This document shows, piece after piece, positions 31,801-40,537 of a DNA stretch of 64,000 nt. Source of the DNA: Daphnia carinata (taxonomy: Eukaryota > Arthropoda > Branchiopoda > Diplostraca > Daphniidae); the NCBI RefSeq assembly GCF_022539665.2, contig NC_081335.1, forward strand, positions 5,394,001 through 5,458,000, given 5' to 3'. The position numbers and the translations under genes were made by a program. How positions within the stretch are numbered: the stretch's first letter is position 1; each line of letters starts with the position of its first letter. Under the pieces are notes generated by a model. It worked only from the letters and a program-made list of their open reading frames with translations, did no database searches and had not been told where the DNA came from.

Positions 31801-32963
31801 AAATGGACAGAGCTGTTACCCGGTATGTCCAGAGCTGCAAAAGCTGCCAGACGCGGAAGCCGGATCAGGGAAAGACGAAGGGTCTGATGGAGATCACACA
31901 GGTGGGAGGACCTTTCGAGAGGATCGGAATTGATGTCCTTGGCCCATTCCCACGATCCCGCAGTGGGAACACAAACATTGTGGTTGCAGTAGACTACCTT
32001 ACAAAATGGGTGGAAGCACGGGCTTTGCCGGATGCCACGGCCCGGCAAATCGCAAAATTCTTCGTCGAGGATGTCGTGCTTCGACATGGATTTCCACGGG
32101 AGTTGACTTCAGATCAAGGGAAGTGTTTTACAGCCAAAGTCACCCGCGAAGTGTTGGCATTGCTGCGACTGTCGCATCGCATGACGGTGCCTTACCATCA
32201 ACAAGCAAACGGCCTGGTGGAGAGACAGAACAAGACGCTAGCGACTATGCTAGCGATGTACGTGGATGAGAGCCACGAGGATTGGGACGAATTCCTCGGA
32301 TTTGTAACCTTTGCCTACAACACTGCCCGACAGGAAAGCACCAACCATACGCCTTTTATGATGGTGTATGGAAGAGAGGCAGTGATTCCGGCGGATCTTC
32401 TGGCGGCGACAGGACCAAACCAGCCAAAACTCGTCGACGCAGAAGACCTGATGAAGGCAATGATGGAGCTGAGAGAGGACGTCAAGGACCGGCTGGCCAT
32501 AGTACAGCAACGGCAAAAGACGCAATATGATGCCAGAGCGAGTGTGCCACCAGTGTACGAACCTGGTGATTTAGTGTTAATCTTTTGTCCACAGCGAAAG
32601 AAGGGGCTCGCGGAGAAGTTGCTGCATCAATACGTGGGTCCTTACAAAGTGGTCAGACAAGTTACTGAACTAAACTATGAACTTCGGAAACCAAATGGAA
32701 AAAAAACTATTGTAGTGCATCTGTCTCAAATGAAGAAGTTTGTAGTGGAATCGGACGACGAGTCCGATAGCGAAGAAGAAAGTGAGAAGGTAGTGGATGC
32801 CGAAACCGTGTCGGGTGTCGAGTGTGTTGACACCGGCTCGGGAGAGGCACGTGCCGAAATGGAAGCGGGTGGGGCGCGTGCCGATAATGACACGGGGCCG
32901 ATACCCGAAGCTGACAGTGAAGTGACACCGGACACCGACCCTATTGGAGTAGCTGTGGTTTAG
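28785..32963 (+). CDS. Gypsy-2 gag C-terminus and pol polyprotein
   Basis: A 1,392-codon frame. A zinc knuckle CFNCDEEGHIARNC lies at residues ~125-138, the aspartic protease DTG at ~196-198, and the reverse transcriptase active site YMDD at 622-625 (30648-30659). The usually conserved YPLPRID block reads YPRID, two residues short. RNase H follows (DACDYGIGAAL, TEKECLAIVWAV, DALSR), then an integrase zinc domain (H...H...CKSCQ) and a catalytic core with Asp in IDVLGPF, Asp in TSDQGK and Glu in NGLVERQNK. The C-terminal ~70 residues are acidic. The enzymes would reverse-transcribe the RNA and insert the DNA. Apart from the frame break upstream the frame is fully open. Confidence 0.92.
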   Translation: MCRIVQPDMAEEVRIDHLFRGLSPTLYERICVLGIKTCEDFLEEARLHADAVKTAYERGYEDRRREREKPAVGAVDLDQMQDLRRQIQELRDELARAKDPSKKKEKEGGKSDWNKKPKKKNPFRCFNCDEEGHIARNCQKEKKKETAVKPKKPEGEEPKAACAVIGGDQSSEMTNGDRQPTEEIWIGGRPVDALVDTGAVISLISPSLASRLKLKIVPWEGPMVVTADGQPMNPRGKVSLTVTNKNASVEGEALVLKKFGPEFIMGRNLLKLFRELKICFSNPPIVELGAIHMEASGGKETVKKVTVTVGVTVPKRSAVPVKVSIPEVGNDAIMLLRQSKKLLQNSGLSAGHALIDCSKPEAVVHVMNVDHVDHVIVEGTSIGHLMPIDQASNLSLEESEERDAAKEVGGRSGKPRKPAAFDQCVASTLAAQDRNDLIDLLTQFQDVFADSGECLGQCNVLEHAIPTGGAAPIKQLPRRRAWRERELIKEEVSKMLKQGVIEPAQSPWSSPVVLVRKKDGKWRFCIDYRRLNEVTTKNVYPRIDDALSKLKGAALFSVVDLQSGYWQVPVAEADKPKTAFVTPDGLYQFRVMPFGLCSAPSTFQRLMDMVLAGLKWTDCLVYMDDVVIFGKDAGEHLERLGKVLSCFRKANLKLKIEKCAFGNKRVRMLGHVVSKAGIEPDPDHCKAIEMFPGPNLNANEKAKRKWVKSFVGLCSFYRKFVPNFTQVAYPLTTMEGKGVFRWGEPERNSFAELKAALVKAAKLAHPDYSKNFEVHPDACDYGIGAALMQERDGNPMPICFVSRVLNRSERNYTITEKECLAIVWAVKKFRPYIWGTKVVVKTDHHALCWLMTKQELSGRLERWSMALQEYDISIRYKKGSLHEDADALSRYPIQEGEEEAQAAVFPVAAIGLDIGSWSEGQDRVKQWRWIKQVMGKNGATQYGNFMLKEGLLYLKTIRFGQEFDRLCVPPERRKEALSWVHDEPTAGHLGQGKTLEKARQRFYWPKMDRAVTRYVQSCKSCQTRKPDQGKTKGLMEITQVGGPFERIGIDVLGPFPRSRSGNTNIVVAVDYLTKWVEARALPDATARQIAKFFVEDVVLRHGFPRELTSDQGKCFTAKVTREVLALLRLSHRMTVPYHQQANGLVERQNKTLATMLAMYVDESHEDWDEFLGFVTFAYNTARQESTNHTPFMMVYGREAVIPADLLAATGPNQPKLVDAEDLMKAMMELREDVKDRLAIVQQRQKTQYDARASVPPVYEPGDLVLIFCPQRKKGLAEKLLHQYVGPYKVVRQVTELNYELRKPNGKKTIVVHLSQMKKFVVESDDESDSEEESEKVVDAETVSGVECVDTGSGEARAEMEAGGARADNDTGPIPEADSEVTPDTDPIGVAVV

Positions 32964-33056
32964 CCAGCGAAAAGAGAAAGGGGGAGAGTGAGGCGCCGTC
33001 CATTGGAGCCGATCGCCGAACTGGACGAAGGCCTACAAGACGAAGGAGGTTCCGCA

Positions 33057-35018
33057 ATGGACTCGGCGGCGGAAGCACCGACGGGTCGTCCTACCAGGAA
33101 GAAACGGGCACCCGGATGGATGAAGAACATGCTGTTCTTTACATTGGTCTGTGTCGTAGGCCAATTGGTTCAAGGGAACGAAATGAAGGGAAAATTCGTT
33201 GTTACCGAGGGAGCAGTGTTTCACCCCGAGGGTACTTTGGCACTGAGCGACTCAGAATGGGTTGTCATTTACGACGTGCCCACCAAGCGGGCGGAGCAGG
33301 TAATTAAATTGGTTACCGCTTGGATAGACGATATGTCGAGTGCCTTCGGCAAAGCGGTAACGGGGAATTTCCCTATGGAAGTAAAACCGTTTTTGGAAGG
33401 TCCAGCGCTTGATTTGGCTGAAATCAAGGCAAGAGCGGAGCGTCGGAGGCGGGAATTCCGAGAACTAGAACGAGCTTTGAAAGGCGACGGAACCCGGCGG
33501 AAGCGCGGATTGATCGACGGGGGCGGCCAGCTTCTTAACTGGCTCTTTGGAACCGCCACGACGAAGGACTTGGAAGCCGTGCACTCGAAGCTCGAGTCAT
33601 TCGACAAGAGGGGTCTGGAGGTGGTGCACCTGCTCCAGGAGCAAGCGACCTTGTTAAATGTGACTATGGGACACCTGGCGGAGCATGAGTCGGAAATCAG
33701 TGCTCTCATGGCAGTGGCGGGGCAGATGCGTCGAGAACAGGCACAGCTGAGGAAGGTCTTCAATGATAGCTGGACTCACCTGGCTCGAGAGTTACTGTTC
33801 CTGCAAAAAGTAACAAGGTCTGTGGAGAAAGCAAATAGAGCGCTGGACTGGACGGCCGAAGTCCTACACGGTTGGCAAACCGGCCTAGCGGATGCAGCTA
33901 TAAGGAGATTGTCACCACTCCTTTGTCCTCCGAATGTACTGGCTCAAGCGCTGGATTCGGTTCGACAAGCTTTGCCCCAAGGCTGGGGACTAACACCAGC
34001 ATTACAAGGAGGAGATGGCTGGAGAGCGTACCAGGAAGCCAGGGTGGAGGCGGCGCTTGTGAGTGGGAACGTTCGATTGTTTATTCATCTGCCGGTGTTC
34101 GAATTCAATTACGCCTTGCAGATCTACAGTGTGTTTCCCATGCCAGTAGCATCCAGCAAAGAGGAGTCAGTATCCAACTCCTACGAAGGTTTGGCTCCAT
34201 ACTTGGGATTATCGCCAGACCGTCAACTGTTCGTCGAGTTCAACGTCGACGTGGCCCGAAAATGTGCACCCTACATGGGCAGTGTATGCCCTTTCCTGAA
34301 GCCTATCGATCGGAAAGGGAGGATGAAGAGCTGCGCAGCGGCAGTCTTTCTGCAGGAGCCGGAAGGGATTCAGAGGAACTGCCGTTTAGACAGTAAAAAG
34401 TGGACCGGTATTGACCTGTTTTACATTGGAGGAAGAAAATGGGGTTACGCGGGAAAAAATAATGTAACCATAGTGCTTCAGTGTCCTGGGAAAAGAATAG
34501 GGGGAATAGGCCTACCGGAAGTGCTGCCGGCAGCGGGAGTAATAAAAATTCCAAGATTGTGTTCGGCAACGTCGGACGATTGGGTCCTACAAGCAAGCTT
34601 TAGACAAATGTTACCGGTGAATGTGACGAGTGTCATCGATGAGGAGGCCGCCGGGATGCTGAGCGGCCTACTAGCACCAGTCCTGGAGCAATCGCAACCG
34701 GTGGTAAAGAGCCCCATCATGGAGGAAGCGCCAGCCGCCCTTCGAACGCCTACGCGGATAGACCTAGCAGGAGCGAGCTCACATCTGAAAGCAGTGGAAC
34801 GTCTGCGGCGCCAGTGGGAAGAAGAAGGGAACGCCAAGCGCTATCCTTTCGAATGGTTAATCGGATGCCTGTTCCCGGTGCCGCTGCTGGTGTACCTATG
34901 GTTCGAGTATCGGAGGCTGAGCAGTCACGTGGATACCCTATTGGTGGATCGTCTTAGGCAGGTGCGGGAGTCAAGAGATGAAGATCAAGGCGAGCCCGGC
35001 CCGCATGCAGTGGAGTGA
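33057..35018 (+). CDS. Gypsy-2 envelope-like glycoprotein
   Basis: The frame is open from 32988, but its first ATG is at 33057, in a good context, 94 bases after the pol stop. That gives 653 residues. A hydrophobic signal-like segment lies ~24-40 residues after the ATG. A furin-type basic site (RRKR) follows at ~147-150, directly upstream of a Gly/Leu-rich fusion-peptide-like stretch and then a long heptad-rich helix, the layout of the baculovirus F/errantivirus env family. Several N-glycosylation sequons, a Cys-containing ectodomain, a C-terminal membrane anchor (~residues 599-617) and a ~35 residue tail follow. In errantiviruses env is made from a spliced RNA and sits in the cell membrane. 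No internal stop is present. Family assignment rests on layout and motifs, not a search. Confidence 0.8.
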   Translation: MDSAAEAPTGRPTRKKRAPGWMKNMLFFTLVCVVGQLVQGNEMKGKFVVTEGAVFHPEGTLALSDSEWVVIYDVPTKRAEQVIKLVTAWIDDMSSAFGKAVTGNFPMEVKPFLEGPALDLAEIKARAERRRREFRELERALKGDGTRRKRGLIDGGGQLLNWLFGTATTKDLEAVHSKLESFDKRGLEVVHLLQEQATLLNVTMGHLAEHESEISALMAVAGQMRREQAQLRKVFNDSWTHLARELLFLQKVTRSVEKANRALDWTAEVLHGWQTGLADAAIRRLSPLLCPPNVLAQALDSVRQALPQGWGLTPALQGGDGWRAYQEARVEAALVSGNVRLFIHLPVFEFNYALQIYSVFPMPVASSKEESVSNSYEGLAPYLGLSPDRQLFVEFNVDVARKCAPYMGSVCPFLKPIDRKGRMKSCAAAVFLQEPEGIQRNCRLDSKKWTGIDLFYIGGRKWGYAGKNNVTIVLQCPGKRIGGIGLPEVLPAAGVIKIPRLCSATSDDWVLQASFRQMLPVNVTSVIDEEAAGMLSGLLAPVLEQSQPVVKSPIMEEAPAALRTPTRIDLAGASSHLKAVERLRRQWEEEGNAKRYPFEWLIGCLFPVPLLVYLWFEYRRLSSHVDTLLVDRLRQVRESRDEDQGEPGPHAVE

Positions 35019-35151
35019 TTGTCTCCGTTAAATTTCAGTTACTTTGCCCTATGTTAAAGTAGTGAGTATGGCCTGTATGTGTTAGCCATTTAGAATCTAC
35101 TAGTGAAGCATGGGCATTCTTTATATCATTCCCTAGGAACCCGTTTCTGTA

Positions 35152-35170
35152 GGTAGGAGGGGGGGGGGGA
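35152..35170 (+). other. Gypsy-2 polypurine tract
   Basis: A purine run (GTAGGTAGGA followed by ten or so G and a final GA) ends directly at the 3' LTR start. It would prime plus-strand DNA synthesis. Confidence 0.85.
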
Positions 35171-35416
35171 TGTAGCGCCAATGTACTTTGGCGCTTAGCA
35201 TCAGATGCTAAGTGGCCTAAATGTGCGATGTCAATGGACTTTGCCAATCTGGCCGGATGTCAGAGGCCTTAAGAGCCCGTCTGCGGCCGGCTAAAGGGGC
35301 AGTCCAGTGTAGTAAGTCTGTGTAGCTGTAAGCTGTGTTAGTGCTGTTGTCGTGTAGTGCTGTCGTGTAAAGCTGTAACCTGTCTACGAATAAATAAATC
35401 CAGTGAAACTGTTACA
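35171..35416 (+). repeat. Gypsy-2 3' LTR
   Basis: 246 bp, same length as the 5' LTR; one C/T difference near 35348. It is followed by the target duplication ACAG. Confidence 0.95.
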
Positions 35417-35420
35417 ACAG

Positions 35421-37772
35421 TCAACCAAAAACTGCATTTATTACGCCTGATGGACTTTACGAAAGTAAAAGGCTTCCTTTCGGACTTTGCAACGCACCCG
35501 CCACATTCCAGCGAATGATGGATTGTGTTTTGACTGGATTAAAATGGGACGTTTGTCTAGTTTATCTTGACGACCTTGTGGTGTATGGGAAAACCTTCGA
35601 CGAACATAACAGCAAATTAGAAAAGGTGTTTAAAGCCCTTGATGCAGCACAGCTGACCGTGAATCTTGATAAATGTACGTTCGCACGGAGTGAAATTGTT
35701 TGTTTAGGGCATCAGGTCACCGCAAAAGGGCTGAGGCCAGATCCCGATAAGCTATCCGCAATCGCCAACTATCCATCGCCAAAGCATGATGCACCGACCA
35801 GAAGGCTAACCAATTTACGAAGTTTTCTGGGAATAATTTCGTACTATCAACGATTTGTCAATAATTTTGCTTCCATGGTTACACCCCTTTACAACCTACT
35901 ACGGAAAAATACTACCTGGACTTGGGGCAGAGAACAAGAACTAGCCTTCCAAAACATCAAAGTGAGTCTACTAAATACTCCGTTACTCAGTCATCCCATT
36001 GATGGAGGTACGTTTGAGGTACATGTCGATGCCAGTGGCGTCGGATTAGGTGCCGTACTGATGCAGGAAAACAATAACATCTTACACCCAGTGTCATACA
36101 TAAGCCGAAGATTGTCACCTGCTGAATCCAATTATCATTCCAACAAATTGGAATGTCTAGCACTTGTGTGGGCATTGGCGAAGTTTAGACATTTTCTTTA
36201 CGGTCAACCCTTCCGTGTCAAGACCGACAACAATGTAGTACGATGGTTAGCCCAAAAGAAAGATATAAGGGGAAAACTAGCCCGCTGGGTGCTTCAACTA
36301 CAAGAATTTGATTTCACAATCACTCATTTGAAGGGAACTGAAAACAGGGTAGCTGACGCCCTTTCCCGCCATCCGGTTGACACTGAATCCACAAAGGGGA
36401 ACTTAAATTTTCAACTTTCCTCTTCACAAGTTAAGCCAGTATCACATCGAAAAAAAACTGACCAAATAACAGAAAAAGGAGAACCAGGAGAACCAATGTC
36501 GGTTTGCAGTTACCAACATTATTCCAAGGAAGAGTTAGCCATGTGGCAACAAGGAGATGAAACTATCCAGGAACCGCTCCTCAAATTATAAAATTTCGCC
36601 CTCATAGGCGGGGTTTTATACCGATTTAGCAAAATCCCTGGAACTCAAGCTCAATTTGTCGTCCCTTCGAATTTGCGACGAGAAATCTTAAGAGCTAATC
36701 ACGACTCTCCAGATAGCGGCCACTTTGGGGTTTTCAAAACCAAAGCCAAAATTAGTGAAAGGTATTGGTGGCCGGATCTTTCGCTTAGTGTTAAAGCTTA
36801 CGTTGCTGCTTGCGCATTCTGTCAAAAGAATAAAAAATTACCCAGCGCCATAGGTGAGCTTCAACCCATATCACCACCGACTACCATTTTCACTCTTGTT
36901 GGACTCGATCATATCGGCCCTTTCAAGGAAACCAACACTGGAAATCGTTACATTCTTGTAGCTATTGACTACCTTTCTAAATGGGTCATAGCAAAACCCG
37001 TAAAAACTGTATCGGCAACTTTGATAGAAAAGTTTCTCCAGAACGAATTAATTGCAAACCACAGTTATCCCCGAAGAATAATTACTGACCAGGGTGCTGG
37101 ATTTAGGGCGAAAAGCCTTCAACAAAAACTAGAAGAGTGGGGGATTCAACATTCTATCATAACGACTGAACATCAACAATCCAATGGACAGGTAGAACTT
37201 GCTAACCGATCTTTGGTAGAAGCATTCAAAGCTTTTGTTAATTCAAAGCATACTGACTGGGATTTGAAAATTCCAAATGCTACGCTGGCCATTAATACCG
37301 CTAAACAAACAAATACGGAAACAACGCCTTTTGAAATGCTGTACGGGAGAAAACCAGAGTTTCCACTCCAACGAAAATTCCCTGGCCTCTAAAAACTGCA
37401 GAAACCCATAGCTCATTCCTTCAACAAGTGACCCGCTTCCGACGAAAGGTACAGCAGAAGCTTATAATTAACCAAGCTAACGTCAAGAAGCGTTATGACA
37501 AGAAATGGAAACCGAGGGGTTTCCAAATTGGAGATCTCGTATTAGTTGCCCGAACAATACGTTCACTTCATCTGACACAAAATTTACTACCTAAATACAT
37601 TGGACCTTTTCAAATAGCGTGTCGACGCTCTCCAGTAACGTATCTTGTAGAAGATATCCCCGCTGCGAGGAAAAAAAGGGAATGGCGACGTTTTTCAGCT
37701 CATATTAATCAGTTACGAATCTTTAGAACACCACAAGAAGGGGATTGGAGGGCCTTAAACCAAAGAAACTGA
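35421..37772 (+). pseudogene. Gypsy-1 pol remainder: RT, RNase H, integrase
   Basis: This continues the reverse transcriptase cut at 26919. TAFITPDGLYE is followed by LPFGLCNAPATFQRM and the active site YLDD at 35563-35574. RNase H (DASGVGLGAVL, NKLECLALVWALAKF, DALSRHP) ends near 36375. A TAA at 36589-36591 interrupts the linker, after which the same frame continues into the integrase zinc domain (H...GH, CAFCQ) and core (LDHIGPF, TDQGAGF, NGQVELANR). A frame change near 37385 precedes the C-terminal domain (37428-37772), which has the GDLVLV and YIGPFQI motifs. With the Gypsy-2 insertion, that makes three lesions in pol. Confidence 0.9.
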
Positions 37773-37947
37773 AATAAAAGAAAAAAAAAATCCTATTCTA
37801 CCGAGAGGGAAAAAAAATCGTCGCCGATATACTTCATTGTCTACTCATCTATTCCTTACAAGTTTTTGTATGTCAAAACCAGAATATTTGTTTGTATTTT
37901 AATGTTTTTCGGTTTTCTTGAGAGAAAAAACGAATCAGGAGAGGCCG

Positions 37948-38342
37948 TGTAACGAGCTGCGAACGTTTACTTCTTCGTCATCTCGTCGATTGCCATTGGT
38001 TTTCAAAAGAAATGTAGAGCAAACGTAGGAGAGAGAAGAAGAAGACGCAATGAGCTGTTGTGGTGTTCATTCACGTTTGGTTCGTCTAACGTTGTGTGTA
38101 TGTTAGAGTTAATCTGTGAGTGTAAAACGGAAACGATCTCCAACTCGGTATGCTTATCTAATCTTAACATTATTAGTTATTAAGTGAGAAATGTATAAGT
38201 TGAAATTATGGCGAGTAACGTTGTGTAAATGCATTATGGCGAGTACCTTTGTGTGTTGAATTATGGCGAGTACCGTTATGATTTTGTTATGTTATGACAC
38301 TGTTAGTCAGGAAAATAAAGCCGAGCTGGAAAGCTCTTAACA
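37948..38342 (+). repeat. Gypsy-1 3' LTR
   Basis: 395 bp, same borders as the 5' LTR, preceded by a purine-rich tract (gaatcaggagaggccg). It is followed by the target duplication ATAT and then the right arm of the foldback element. Confidence 0.95.
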
Positions 38343-38591
38343 ATATAAGCCGACGCTCTTACGCAAAGTTGCCTATCGGATTGGAGGCTAATCGTTCCTA
38401 CTGGAACAAAGTAAATGAAAAAGGACTAATGCTGAGGAGAAATAAGACTGATGCCATGGAGAAATAGGACTGTCGTAAAAGTTATTAAAAGTAAGTCCTA
38501 TTTCTCCCAGTCCTATTTCTCCGGTCCTATTTCGTTTCAGTCCTATTTCACCGGCTACCTTCCCATTTCCTGTTGCCCTATTAACCAGAGA

Positions 38592-39459
38592 CAGGGTTGG
38601 ACTATCGCGATATCAAAATGTATCGAGATACTACCGGTACTGGTACCGCGATATTTTTTTTTAAAGTATTGTTACCGGTATCGGATCATAACTTTGAGTT
38701 GCGATGCCGATACTTTTAATATGTGGCGCCATCTAGGAGCCAAAAATCTGACTACTATTTCTGCGAACAGATTGTTCTACTATAACTTAAAAATGAGAAT
38801 CTTCCAGCCCTCACAGCGCGTCTTCTGCTGCAGCCGATTCCGTGTCCTTACATTGTTACTGTCAGTTCAGAATTTTTTCTTCTACAAACAAGTGTCAATT
38901 AGAAATCTCCTACATTTGGAATGTGGAATGATATGGAATGGTGTGATAATGAATGATGTGGAATGAATATTTGTTGACAGGATGTATATTTTTTTACTCT
39001 TCAATAAAATCGATGTTTATTAAATACTACGCACCACTGCCTTCGTCGGCCTCAGTCGAAAGGCTTTTCAGCGTTGGCGGAAACATTTTTCGTCCAACGA
39101 AGAATCGTCATTCTGATGCAAATTTTGAGAAAATATTGTTTTTAAAAGTAAACAAGGATTTACAATAAAAAGAAACAATAAAACAAATGCAAAATATTAT
39201 TGTATTTATATTTTGTTGGTCAACTGATAAAAAAAGCGTAAGTCCCAATAAAACTACGATAGCTCAAATGTTGATTAACGCCATCTATCGAAAAAGAATT
39301 TTGGAATAAATTTCACTCATAGATGGCGTTGAGAAAGGAAAACTAGCGGTATCGGTATCGCGTGCGATACTTGAAAGTAGTATCGCGATAAGTTTTTCGA
39401 AAATGGAAGTATCGGTATCGCGATACCGATACTTTTTCAAAGTATCGCTTCCAAATCTG
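38592..39459 (+). mobile_element. hAT-type DNA transposon relic
   Basis: The left end CAGGGTTGGAC and the reverse complement of the right end (CAGATTTGGAA) form a short imperfect inverted repeat. The flanks ACCAGAGA (38584-38591) and ACCAGAAA (39460-39467) are an 8 bp target duplication with one mismatch, the hAT signature. Both subterminal zones are packed with inverted copies of TATCGCGATA/CGATACCG words. Inside, 39030-39165 encodes the hAT C-terminal dimerisation domain (SSASVERLFSVGGNIFRPTKNR). The rest of the transposase is deleted; total length 868 bp. Confidence 0.88.
38953..39168 (+). pseudogene. hAT transposase C-terminal domain fragment
   Basis: A 71-codon frame ending with a stop. 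The core SVERLFSVGG and the downstream RPTKNRHSDANFEKILFLK match the conserved dimerisation region of hAT transposases (Pfam Dimer_Tnp_hAT). The RNase H-like catalytic part is absent, so this is a truncated remnant. Confidence 0.85.
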
Positions 39460-39467
39460 ACCAGAAA

Positions 39468-39754
39468 TCAGGGAAAACAAGGAGTAAACCCTTATGGAAG
39501 AGACATTTTAAAAATGCTTTTAGCATTCCTGTACAAAAACGGCATGATTTTTAAATAAAAAAATTCGCGCTACGTACACCTAAGGCTTAGCCAGTTATTG
39601 ATGCGGAAGATTGCAGACGTGGAAACTGTTATACCTGATGGAACATTCGACTCTGTAAGTGGATAATGCACGAATAGTTCGACGCTTTCAAGGAAACTTA
39701 TTATAGTCTGCTATACAATTAAATGTAAAAAAAAAGTATTCAGTTTCCATCCGT
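39468..39754. other. No gene recognised
   Basis: AT-rich interval between the hAT relic and the polyadenylation signal of the minus-strand cuticle gene. Nothing was recognised. Confidence 0.3.
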
Positions 39755-39827
39755 TTTATTTGAAAATCAATAAGTTAGCCCTTAATAGTTCGCATCAGCC
39801 AGACATCTCTAACGAAATGCTTATATT

Positions 39828-40537
39828 TTAATAGCCGAGTCCAGTGCGCGCGTAAGGGAAAGCAGGGGCAACTGGGAGTTCATATTCGTTGACAGGAGCA
39901 ACTGGGAGCTCGTAGACGTGGACGGGAGCAATGGGCAAGTGATCACCTTTGGGTTGGAATCCAGCATCATCAGCAGTCCACGTCAAGGTGAATTTCTGTC
40001 CTTCAGGAGAAACCCAGTAAGAGGATCCCTTGTTGATGTTGCCTTGGACTTCACCGTACGATTCTATCCATAAGAATCGTAGGTGACTCCTTGCATCTTC
40101 TTCTGTACCTGTGACTCCTCATGAGTTGTGTAGTCAGACTGAGCATAGCTATGGGTAAAGAGAATTGAATTTTTTTTCATATGAATATTTTAAAATCATA
40201 TGTTCCTGAATATGAGACATGAAATGTGTTAACCTCCACTGGCTGCTGCCATCAATGTTGCGCTCGTCAGATTGGCTGGTAATGGTGATATCAACGTATT
40301 TGTTATCCTTATTGTAGCTGGGAGTAGGGTAGACTGGTTCGGGGTAGGCTGGTACAGGGTAGCTTGGGGTAGTATAGCTGGTAGCTTGGTATTCCGGCTT
40401 ATAACTGGAAGGCGCAGCGGCAGCAACAGCCAAAACAACGGCGATGACAAACTATATGAAAAGAAATCGAAACTTTTCAATAAGCGATGAAACTGTAAGT
40501 CGAAAAAAGCAAAAGAAATGCCGTTTACAAGTTCCAT
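39828..40537 (-). pseudogene. RR-type cuticle protein gene with one-base frame break
   Basis: Three exons on the minus strand: 40537-40529 (ATG and two codons), 40451-40234, and 40148-39828. Borders are GT/AG and the intron positions equal those of the intact neighbour at 41.1 kb. The product would be a secreted protein: hydrophobic signal (FVIAVVLAVAAA), a Tyr/Pro repeat region (SYPVPAYPEPVYPTPSY), then the Rebers-Riddiford chitin-binding motif ending DDAGFQPKGDHLP. In exon 3, near 40070, one base is missing relative to the neighbour, giving an immediate TAG. Beyond it the frame is intact to a TAA at 39828-39830. An AATAAA lies at 39760-39755. Either it died very recently or the base is a sequence error. 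The promoter has a TACATAAG box and a TCAGT initiator. Confidence 0.85.

Larger units (their letters stand above)
26920..35416 (+). mobile_element. Gypsy-2: env-bearing LTR retrotransposon
   Basis: Two 246 bp LTRs (26920-27165 and 35171-35416) differ at one position that I could find, and are flanked by the 4 bp duplication ACAG (26916-26919 and 35417-35420) inside the Gypsy-1 reverse transcriptase gene. Between them lie a gag frame, a long pol frame and a separate envelope-like frame, the layout of insect errantiviruses (Metaviridae). The element is clearly more GC-rich than its surroundings. The gag and pol parts are in different frames with the break near 28.75 kb, well inside gag. All other large domains are open. 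Confidence 0.95.
24261..38342 (+). mobile_element. Gypsy-1 LTR retrotransposon, host of Gypsy-2
   Basis: Two 395 bp LTRs (24261-24655 and 37948-38342) differ at a single position that I could find. They are flanked by the 4 bp duplication ATAT (24257-24260 and 38343-38346). The order gag, protease, reverse transcriptase, RNase H, integrase marks the Ty3/Gypsy (Metaviridae) group. Excluding Gypsy-2 the element is ~5.6 kb. The near-identical LTRs imply a recent insertion, yet the coding region has a damaged zinc knuckle, a premature stop, a frame change and an 8.5 kb insertion, so it cannot act autonomously. Confidence 0.95.
23604..38553. mobile_element. Long-armed foldback element, split by Gypsy-1
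   Basis: The left arm (23604-~23918) is the reverse complement of a right arm found in two pieces: ~24163-24260, and after the Gypsy-1 insertion, 38347-38553. Both outer ends read CGGTGAAATAGG. The arms carry several copies of GAAATAGGACTG in both orientations and a shared inner block with GTTTTGTGAACCATTTAA. The AT-rich spacer (~23919-24162) has no recognised coding region. Without Gypsy-1 the element would be ~0.87 kb. No target-site duplication was identified at the outer ends. Confidence 0.8.

Noticed and set aside
32250-32930. Minus-strand open frames inside Gypsy-2
   Set aside because: They are antisense shadows of the GC-rich pol frame with no domain content of their own.
32988-33056. 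Translation start of env at 32988
   Set aside because: That position is a GTG; the first ATG in the frame, with a better context, is at 33057. The true start may also depend on splicing.
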